Translations under genes and position numbers: made by a program
Shown: positions 1-5,459 of the stretch, piece after piece
Numbering within the stretch: position 1 is the stretch's first letter
How the letters are laid out: each line of letters starts with the position of its first letter
From: Actinomycetes bacterium
Lineage (GTDB): Bacteria > Actinomycetota > Acidimicrobiia > Spongiisociales > UBA5794
Reading direction: 5' to 3'
Assembly: GCA_024640745.1 (NCBI GenBank)
Contig: JAHEEL010000134.1
Location: forward strand, 1-6,328
DNA: 6,328 nucleotides
Notes under the pieces: generated by a model
Seen by the model: only the letters and a program-made list of their open reading frames with translations
Databases searched by the model: none
What the model was told of the DNA's origin: nothing

Positions 1-2065
1 CCTGTCGTTGGCGGCAGTCGAGGAGATAGCGACCGGCTACATCGGTTCGGTTGCACAGTTGTACGCCAAGACGCGAGGCAACCCGTTCCTGGTGACAGAG
101 GCGCTCATGGTCCCGAGCGGCGAGGTGCCTGCCAATGTGCGTGATGCCGTGAGGACCCGCGCCTCGAGGTTGTCTGCGGGCGGGCGGGAAGTCGCCGAGT
201 TCGTTGCCGTCGTTCCGGGCCAGACCGAACGGTGGCTGCTCGAGGCGTTGCCGGAACCATCTCCGGAGTCGCTCGAAGAATGCAGGCGGCGCAGGTTGAT
301 CGAATTCGACGCCACCGCGGCATGGTATCGGCACGAGCTCGTGCGGGGGGCGATGGAGAGCTCGCTCTCGCCGGAGCGACGCCGTGCGTTGAATGCGCTG
401 GCCACCGAAGCGCTCGTGGCGGGGGGCGCGGACATTGCCCGAATCGTCCACCATGCTCGTCGAGCCGGCGATCGCGCCGCAATTGCACGATTCGCTCCGG
501 CGGCGGGTCGGCGAGCATCGGCCGCTGCCGGCCATCGGGAAGCCCTGGCCCACTTCCGAGTCGCCGTGGAGTACGCCGGCGAGATGACGAGGGAAGAGCA
601 GGCGCGGTTGCTCACCGACTACGCCATCGAGTGCTACCTCGCGAACGAAACGGTCGAGGGGATCGGCGCCGCAACGCAGGCACTCGAGCACTGGCATGGC
701 CTCGGTGCCACCGTCGAAGAAGGCGCCGTGCTTCGCTTGCTCTCCCGATTGCACTGGTGGTTGGGACACGCCGAAGAGGCGGTGGACTCTGGACTGGCCG
801 CCGTCGAGTTGCTCACCACCGTTCCACAGTCCGAGGAACTGGGAATGGCGTACAGCAACCTCGCCCAGGTCTTCATGCTCGCTCAGCAATCGGAGGCGGC
901 GGAGAACTGGGCAACGAAAGCCATCGCCGTGGCACGGGACCTCGACGATTGGAACACGCTTGCCCACGCGCTCAACAACCTTGGAAGCACGCGATTGCGC
1001 GTGGGTGACTTGGAGGGGTTCCGCCTGCTCGAAGAGAGCCTCGAGATTTCGGTCCGCGAGCGATTCGACGACCACGCCGGGCGCGCATACGTCAATCTCG
1101 CCTGGACGGCCCTCGACTACCGACAGTTCGACACGGCGCGGAGCTACATCGACGAAGGCCTTGCCTATGCCGAAAACCGGGAGTTGGCCGGGAACATCTA
1201 CTACCTGACGGCGGAACGAGCCCGATTGCACTTCGAGCTCGGCGAATGGGCGGCGGCCGAACGAGACGCGCGCTGGGTGCTCAGCCAGCCGGAGGAACCC
1301 GGGATCACGAACATGCCGGCCGTCGGGACGCTGGCGCGGCTGTGCGTTCGGCGCGGCGATCCGGACGTCGATACGACGATCAACGAAGCCTGGGAGCTCG
1401 TTGAACCAACCGGCGAACTCCAGCGGATTGCTCCGGTCGCTACCGCCAGAGCCGAACTCGCATGGCTACGCGGCGACAACGACGGCATTCGTGCTGCAAT
1501 CGCCGAGGCCTACCCGCTGGCGTTGGCGGCGCGCCAACCGTGGATCACCGATGAGTTCGCTTTCTGGAACTGGAGGGCAACAGGGACCGTCGAGACGTTC
1601 GACGGTCCGGAAACGCCCTACACCCTGCAAATGGACGGGCGCTGGCGTGAAGCCGCAGATGTGTGGGAGCGCCTCGGCTGTGCATACGAGCGAGCGATCG
1701 CCCTGATGGACGGCGACGCACCCGAGGACCTACTGCGCGCTCTCGAGATCCTCGACCGGCTCGCGGCTTTGCCGGCAGCGACCCTGCTCCGGCGACGGCT
1801 CAGGCAACTGGGTGTCGAAGGCGTGCCGAGGGGTCCTCGTCGAGCGACCCGGCGTCACCCGGCCGGCCTGACACCGCGGCAGGTCGAAGTCCTCGACCTG
1901 GTCGCTGCCGGCCTCACCAACGCCGAGATCGCCGAACGGCTCTTCGTGTCGCCGAAGACCGTCGACCACCACGTTTCTGCGCTCTTGACCAAGCTCGAGG
2001 CTTCATCGAGAACGGAAGCGGCTCAGATCGCTCAGGACCGAGGCTTGATCGACTCCGCGCTCTAG
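1..2065 (+). CDS. LuxR-family transcriptional regulator of the large ATPase/TPR (LAL-like) type, C-terminal part (5' end outside the window)
   Basis: The frame beginning at base 2 is open from the left edge to a TAG at 2063-2065 (688 codons), so the TTG at base 8 is unlikely to be the true start. Residue numbers below count from that TTG. The segment GNPFLVTEAL (about 24-33), followed by VPANVRDAV, is typical of the region just after the AAA/NB-ARC-like ATPase of large LuxR regulators; Walker A and B motifs would lie upstream and are not seen. Residues about 130-600 are helix-rich with TPR-like repeats, for example around YSNLAQVFML, ALNNLGSTRL and AYVNLAWTAL. The C-terminus (about 620-675) is a clear LuxR HTH: LTPRQVEVLDLVAAG, then TNAEIAERLFVSPKTVDHHV, the recognition-helix region. 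Family members are cytoplasmic, DNA-binding, probably ATP-controlled regulators of nearby or distant genes. The inducer and target are unknown. The gene points towards the minus-strand cluster rather than away from it, so a regulatory link to that cluster is not implied. Confidence 0.93.
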   Translation, partial: LSLAAVEEIATGYIGSVAQLYAKTRGNPFLVTEALMVPSGEVPANVRDAVRTRASRLSAGGREVAEFVAVVPGQTERWLLEALPEPSPESLEECRRRRLIEFDATAAWYRHELVRGAMESSLSPERRRALNALATEALVAGGADIARIVHHARRAGDRAAIARFAPAAGRRASAAAGHREALAHFRVAVEYAGEMTREEQARLLTDYAIECYLANETVEGIGAATQALEHWHGLGATVEEGAVLRLLSRLHWWLGHAEEAVDSGLAAVELLTTVPQSEELGMAYSNLAQVFMLAQQSEAAENWATKAIAVARDLDDWNTLAHALNNLGSTRLRVGDLEGFRLLEESLEISVRERFDDHAGRAYVNLAWTALDYRQFDTARSYIDEGLAYAENRELAGNIYYLTAERARLHFELGEWAAAERDARWVLSQPEEPGITNMPAVGTLARLCVRRGDPDVDTTINEAWELVEPTGELQRIAPVATARAELAWLRGDNDGIRAAIAEAYPLALAARQPWITDEFAFWNWRATGTVETFDGPETPYTLQMDGRWREAADVWERLGCAYERAIALMDGDAPEDLLRALEILDRLAALPAATLLRRRLRQLGVEGVPRGPRRATRRHPAGLTPRQVEVLDLVAAGLTNAEIAERLFVSPKTVDHHVSALLTKLEASSRTEAAQIAQDRGLIDSAL
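1865..2032 (+). other. LuxR-type HTH DNA-binding domain of the regulator
   Basis: This stretch codes for the four-helix LuxR/GerE fold at the end of the regulator. Visible hallmarks are the TPRQVEVL opening, the conserved glycine in VAAGLTN, EIAERLFVS and the recognition helix SPKTVDHHV, followed by LLTKL and a short tail of about 11 residues. It is complete and shows no substitution that would suggest loss of DNA binding. Confidence 0.9.
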
Positions 2066-2103
2066 CGGACCGGGGTTGCGAACGGATCCATCGGCGTCTG
2101 CCA

Positions 2104-2802
2104 TCAGCCCTGGCACCGGACCAGGATCTCATCGAGTGGCTTGCGCTGCAGCTCCGGCACCACCGAGCCCGGTTCCGGGTAGCCGACCGGAAACAGGATG
2201 AACGGGCGCTCATTCGGTGGGCGTTTCAGCAGGCTTGTGAGAAACGCCATCGGGCTCGGCGTGTGCGTCAGGATTGCGAGACCCATGTTGTGCAGCGCTG
2301 CGATGAAGATCCCGGCGGCGATCCCGACCGACTCCTTGACGTAGTAATGCTTGATGCGGGCTCCATCGGACCCGACGCCGTAGCGCTGCTCGAACAGGAC
2401 AACGATCCACGGTGCGCGTTCGAGATAGGGCTTCTGCCACGATGTGCCGAGGCGGGCTATCTCGTTCTTCCATTCATCGGGCATGCGGCCGTCGAGGTAG
2501 TTGGTGCGTTCCTCCTTCTCCGCAGCGAGGCGAATGCGGCGCTTGGTTGCCGAGTCGCCGACGGCCACGAACGTCCACGGTTGCTGATGTGCTCCCGACG
2601 GTGCCGTCCCGGCAGTACGTACCGCGGTTTCGATCAGATCCAGCGGCACCGGCTGGGCGCTGAACGTTCGGATCGAGCGCCGCTGCGCCATGAGGTCGTA
2701 GAAGGCGGTGGCGCGATCCCGCATCTCGTCTTCCGGACGGCGAGGGCCTTCGTACACGACGAACACTCCCTCATCGGTGTAGGGGTAGCGGTCGCTGCTC
2801 AC
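2104..2802 (-). CDS. Nitroreductase-family FMN protein resembling iodotyrosine deiodinase
   Basis: The 232-residue protein fits the nitroreductase fold and matches, from memory of the family, animal and bacterial iodotyrosine deiodinase (IYD) over nearly its whole length. RRSIR (41-45) and TAGTAPSGAH (63-72) followed by QQPWTFV form the FMN site. Residues Glu98, Tyr102 and Lys124 lie in the lid region and align with the IYD residues that hold the zwitterion of halotyrosine. TxTP (179-182) aligns with the segment that hydrogen-bonds FMN N5. The end, PVGYP (205-209) to RKPLDEI (220-226), also mirrors IYD. IYDs reductively remove halogen from iodo-, bromo- or chlorotyrosine using a flavin hydroquinone. 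The GTG start was chosen because AAGGAGG lies 4 bases upstream; ATGs at 2847 and 2892 lack such a site and would only add an unconserved extension. No signal peptide or membrane anchor is seen, so it is probably cytosolic. It is the last gene of the minus-strand row, 115 bp after the patatin gene. Another nitroreductase substrate remains possible. Confidence 0.92.
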   Translation of the reverse strand: MSSDRYPYTDEGVFVVYEGPRRPEDEMRDRATAFYDLMAQRRSIRTFSAQPVPLDLIETAVRTAGTAPSGAHQQPWTFVAVGDSATKRRIRLAAEKEERTNYLDGRMPDEWKNEIARLGTSWQKPYLERAPWIVVLFEQRYGVGSDGARIKHYYVKESVGIAAGIFIAALHNMGLAILTHTPSPMAFLTSLLKRPPNERPFILFPVGYPEPGSVVPELQRKPLDEILVRCQG

Positions 2803-2806
2803 GGTC

Positions 2807-2813
2807 CCTCCTT
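2807..2813 (-). promoter_or_regulatory. Strong Shine-Dalgarno that fixes the GTG start of the deiodinase-like gene
   Basis: On the minus strand this reads AAGGAGG, a full match to the anti-SD core, followed by GACC and then GTG at 2802. It is the only strong ribosome-binding site seen before any gene in the window, and it decides against the two upstream ATG codons. Confidence 0.8.
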
Positions 2814-2842
2814 GATCCGTTGATGCCCCGGGCGCGATGGTG

Positions 2843-2851
2843 ATCATGGCA
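2843..2851 (-). promoter_or_regulatory. Candidate extended -10 promoter for the deiodinase-like gene
   Basis: On the minus strand the sequence is TGCCATGAT, a TGn extended -10 followed by CATGAT (4 of 6 to TATAAT). Transcription would start near 2836, leaving a leader of about 33 nt that contains the Shine-Dalgarno. No good -35 is present at the usual distance (TGGAGG, 3 of 6). The alternative ATG at 2847 falls inside this motif. This is a weak call, made by eye in GC-rich DNA. Confidence 0.3.
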
Positions 2852-2917
2852 GGGGCAGTGTGCCGCCTCCAGCGGAGTACCGATTGGAGCAACCCGGCGC
2901 TTTCGTAGGACGTCGGA

Positions 2918-3814
2918 TCAGCTTCCGATCAGGTCGGTCATTCCGACTTCTGTGATCGACTGCACGGTGGCCTCGGCGGCAGCTTCGGCGATGCCCGGTG
3001 CGTTTGACCCAGTTCGCCGGGGGAACCCGTCGGCAAGGGCGCCGGTCGCAGCGTCGGGTTGGACGATCGCCACGCGTGCGCCCCCGCGTTCGAGTACAGC
3101 AGTCTCCTCGGCCAGACGCCGTCGTGCGTGGCCGGCGGTGAGCCGTCGTCCGGGTCGGGTCATCGGGGAAGAAATCACAACCAGAGATGGTTCGATGGCC
3201 GCAGCCAGGTCGGCATGGGTTGGGGAGGCAACGCCTCCGTCGAAGTACGCGGTGCCATCGATCACATGCGGCTGGAACATGCCGGGGACCGCAGAAGAAG
3301 CCTGCACTGCTCGATGTACCTCGACGTCAAAGCGATCGCGCCCGAATACGACAACCTGTCCGGTAGCCGCCGAGACCGCCGGGATCAAGAGGCCTTCGGG
3401 CCAGCGGTCATGACGGTCCATTCCCGGGAACTCAGCAATCCACGAGGTCGGGAAGACGCCGCGGGGGAGGAGTCCGGCCATGCGCACCATGCCGCTGCGA
3501 CCCGCCGACCCGAGCGGCTGCGCAAGGTGCGGGGCGAACGGCAGCAGGGACTTTCGGGCGGCTCGAATCTCGGCCGTCATCCTCCTGCGATCTTCCTCGC
3601 TCGGCGGGCGCGACACCACGGCAGTGAGCCGGTCCGGATCGACTCCCGCGCGAGCAGCAGCCCCGATTGCGGCGCCGGCGGAAGTTCCGATGATGAGGTC
3701 GATGTCGATGGGGGAGATGCCGAGCGCGCGCTCGATCCCGCGGAGGACGCCGGCGTGGAAGATCCAGCCGTAGGCTCCGCCTGCACCAAGTACCAGCGCC
3801 GTTCGTTCAATCAT
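2918..3814 (-). CDS. Patatin-like phospholipase family protein
   Basis: The 298-residue protein has the patatin hallmarks in order. A glycine-rich oxyanion loop GAGGAYG lies at residues 10-16. The nucleophile elbow GTSAG is at 43-47, with Ser45 as the catalytic serine. ASSAVPG is at 172-178, and the DGG motif at 192-194 supplies Asp192 of the Ser-Asp dyad. Such enzymes hydrolyse acyl esters of phospholipids or other lipids. The catalytic residues are intact, so it is probably active, but its substrate cannot be read from sequence. No signal peptide or membrane segment is evident, so it is probably cytoplasmic or loosely membrane-associated. The ATG at 3814 begins right before the first beta strand (ERTALVLGAGG), as expected, although no clear Shine-Dalgarno precedes it. 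It lies 78 bp after the FAD oxidoreductase gene and 115 bp before the deiodinase-like gene, all on one strand, so cotranscription with the upstream gene is likely. The oxyanion loop lacks the arginine common in GGGxRG-type patatins. Confidence 0.93.
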   Translation of the reverse strand: MIERTALVLGAGGAYGWIFHAGVLRGIERALGISPIDIDLIIGTSAGAAIGAAARAGVDPDRLTAVVSRPPSEEDRRRMTAEIRAARKSLLPFAPHLAQPLGSAGRSGMVRMAGLLPRGVFPTSWIAEFPGMDRHDRWPEGLLIPAVSAATGQVVVFGRDRFDVEVHRAVQASSAVPGMFQPHVIDGTAYFDGGVASPTHADLAAAIEPSLVVISSPMTRPGRRLTAGHARRRLAEETAVLERGGARVAIVQPDAATGALADGFPRRTGSNAPGIAEAAAEATVQSITEVGMTDLIGS

Positions 3815-3892
3815 CGGAGCAACAACGCGAAGCCGAAGTCGCTGATTCCCGGCAAACCTCGCTTCTGAAGCCGGTGGGCGATCGTCGACCGG

Positions 3893-5290
3893 TCAGCTTG
3901 CGTCGGAGATGGCTGCCCGGGCGGCGTGGTATCCGCACATCCCGTGCACCCCGGCGCCGGGCGGCGTGGCTGACGAGCACAGATAGAGCCCGCGGCCAAT
4001 CCGATACGGTCGCACTCTCGAGACGTTGAGCAGCCGCCGAAAGGCAAACGCACCACCTGCGATATCACCACCGACGTAGTTGGGGTTGTGCTGTTGGAAG
4101 GCGGTCGGGTCCATCGTGTGCCGCGCGAGGATGCGATCCCGGAAGCCGGGCGCGAATCGCTCGATCTGAGCTTCGATGGCCTCCGTCATGTCCCGGTCCG
4201 AGAACGCCGGAACATGGCAGTAGCCCCAGGCGGTCTGCATCCCTTCGGGCGCGCGGGTCGGGTCGAAGAGCGACTGTTGCGCCACGATTACGAAGGGCCG
4301 GCGCGGATGCCGGCCGGCGTGGACCTCATCCTCAGCCGTCTCGATTTCCTCATACGTACCACCGACGTGGACGGTCCCTGCATGACCGCTCATGTCGTCG
4401 GCCCACGGGATCGGTCCGTCGAGTGCCCAGTCGACCTTGAAGACGCCCGGTCCGCTGTGCCATCGGGCGAACCGTCGACGCGTTCCGGGATCGAGTCGAG
4501 GGCCGCCGATTCGCACGGCCGCCTCGGGCATGACATCGAGGAGCGTGATCGGTGCCTCCGGGAGATCGTGAACCGACGTCACGGTGCGTCCGGTCTCGAC
4601 CGCCCCGCCGCCGTCGATGATCAGTTCCACCATTTCCTCCGCAAGGCGTTGCGAGCCGCCGCGAACGAGCGGCCATCCATACGTATGGGCGATCGCTGCG
4701 AATAGGGCCGACAGCGCACCCGTGAGGGGTGTCCTGAACGGTGCGATGGCATGCGCCGCCATGCCGGCGTGGAGCGCACGACCGGCTTCCGTCCCGAGGC
4801 CGCGGGCCATTGCTGAGGCCGGCAGGAGGCCCGGAAGGCCGAACCGTCCCAAGGTGATCGGATGGGGTGGCGGGATCGGGAGGGGGCCCAGGACCTGCTC
4901 AACGAGATCATCCGTGTGGTCGACGAGACCGCTGATGAGTCGTCGATAGCGATCGCCGTCGGCGCCGAGAGTTGCGACGGTATCGTCGAGGCTCCGATAG
5001 AGAACGCCGGCTCTGCCACCGTCGAGCGGATGCGTCACCGGGATGTCCGGCTGAACCCAGTCACCGATTCCGGTCGCCGCGAAGAACGGTGAGGCGATGC
5101 CGAGCGGATGGATCGCTGAGCAGACGTCATGCCGAAAGCCCGGGAGCGTCAGTTCCTCAGTTCGCGTCCCACCGCCGATGACATCGGAGCCCTCGAGCAC
5201 GAGAACCCGCCTTCCGCACCGCGTGAGCTCCACTCCTGCTGCTAGTCCGTTCGGACCGGCTCCGACCACCACCGCATCAAACTGGCTCAT
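3893..5290 (-). CDS. FAD-dependent oxidoreductase of the phytoene desaturase/PYROXD2-like family
   Basis: The 465-residue protein opens with a Rossmann FAD-binding motif: VVVGAGPNGLAA with GAGPNG at 10-15, Glu33 at the end of the second strand to bind the ribose, then GGGTRTEE. This is the CrtI/amine-oxidase arrangement (COG1233). The C-terminal part holds NPNYVGGDIAGG (402-413) and GLYLCSSATPPGAGVHGMCGYHAARA (434-459), which closes the FAD site and is characteristic of the PYROXD2-like branch rather than of true carotenoid desaturases. No carotenoid biosynthesis partner such as phytoene synthase is present, so a carotenoid role is not supported; the substrate is unknown. The frame stays open upstream to 5581, but the ATG at 5290 is where homology starts, and the upstream part would overlap the divergent gene. 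No Shine-Dalgarno is seen; an extended -10 sits directly before the ATG, suggesting a leaderless transcript. It heads the minus-strand row of three genes. Confidence 0.93.
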   Translation of the reverse strand: MSQFDAVVVGAGPNGLAAGVELTRCGRRVLVLEGSDVIGGGTRTEELTLPGFRHDVCSAIHPLGIASPFFAATGIGDWVQPDIPVTHPLDGGRAGVLYRSLDDTVATLGADGDRYRRLISGLVDHTDDLVEQVLGPLPIPPPHPITLGRFGLPGLLPASAMARGLGTEAGRALHAGMAAHAIAPFRTPLTGALSALFAAIAHTYGWPLVRGGSQRLAEEMVELIIDGGGAVETGRTVTSVHDLPEAPITLLDVMPEAAVRIGGPRLDPGTRRRFARWHSGPGVFKVDWALDGPIPWADDMSGHAGTVHVGGTYEEIETAEDEVHAGRHPRRPFVIVAQQSLFDPTRAPEGMQTAWGYCHVPAFSDRDMTEAIEAQIERFAPGFRDRILARHTMDPTAFQQHNPNYVGGDIAGGAFAFRRLLNVSRVRPYRIGRGLYLCSSATPPGAGVHGMCGYHAARAAISDAS

Positions 5291-5296
5291 GCGCCG

Positions 5297-5305
5297 ATTA
5301 TGCCA
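5297..5305 (-). promoter_or_regulatory. Candidate extended -10 promoter giving a leaderless transcript for the FAD oxidoreductase gene
   Basis: On the minus strand this reads TTGGCATAAT when one further base upstream is included: a TGn extension followed by CATAAT (5 of 6 to TATAAT). The last base of the hexamer is 6 nt from the ATG at 5290, so transcription would start at or next to the start codon. No convincing -35 lies 16-18 bp upstream, but extended -10 promoters can do without one. The absence of any Shine-Dalgarno before the ATG agrees with a leaderless mRNA. Confidence 0.42.
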
Positions 5306-5445
5306 ACCGGATGGGGCTTGGCAGGCCGGAGCCTTCGCCCATTGGGTTGAGGGCCGTTCGCGATCCCGCAGGGGCCGGTATCGATGCAGCGTTCGGTCGG
5401 CGCCGATGTCGTCTCTACGAGCTCCAATCCCGCGATGCCACCACC

Positions 5446-5451
5446 TAGGCT
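5446..5451 (+). promoter_or_regulatory. Possible -10 element of the renalase-like gene
   Basis: TAGGCT fits the TANNNT pattern common in actinobacterial promoters and lies 8 nt before the ATG at 5460. Transcription from it would begin very near the start codon, again a leaderless arrangement, and no Shine-Dalgarno is visible. There is no recognisable -35. A six-base pattern this loose occurs by chance, so the call is tentative. Confidence 0.25.
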
Positions 5452-5459
5452 CGTTGGGC

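Larger units (their letters stand above)
5291..5459. promoter_or_regulatory. Divergent intergenic region between the two FAD oxidoreductase genes
   Basis: This 169-bp stretch is the shared upstream region of two divergently transcribed flavoenzyme genes. It contains the two -10 candidates listed separately, each close to its start codon, and a perfect 10-bp palindrome TCGGCGCCGA at 5397-5406. No small ORF with a ribosome-binding site and no structured RNA stands out. Joint control of both genes from here is possible but not shown. Confidence 0.55.

Noticed and set aside
232..1008. Plus- and minus-strand open frames inside the regulator gene (for example 232-1008 + and 37-615 -)
   Set aside because: They are low-complexity Arg/Ala/Ser-rich translations in other frames of a gene with clear TPR-like content. 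They are shadows.
1663..2823. A 386-codon plus-strand open frame across the end of the regulator and antisense to the deiodinase-like gene
   Set aside because: It is rich in Arg, Ala and Gly with no recognisable domain, and it overlaps two well-supported genes. It is a GC-rich shadow frame.
2867..2889. An imperfect inverted repeat CTCCA...TGGAG upstream of the deiodinase-like gene, considered as an operator or hairpin
   Set aside because: Only five outer base pairs match and the centre does not pair. This is expected by chance in such DNA.
3059..3868. A 269-codon plus-strand open frame antisense to the patatin gene
   Set aside because: No motif is recognised, and the opposite strand holds a complete patatin with intact catalytic residues.
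3815..3892. The gap between the FAD oxidoreductase and patatin genes, checked for a promoter or terminator
   Set aside because: The only structure is a tiny GCTTC-T-GAAGC repeat with a one-base loop. There is no T-run and no -10-like element for the minus strand.
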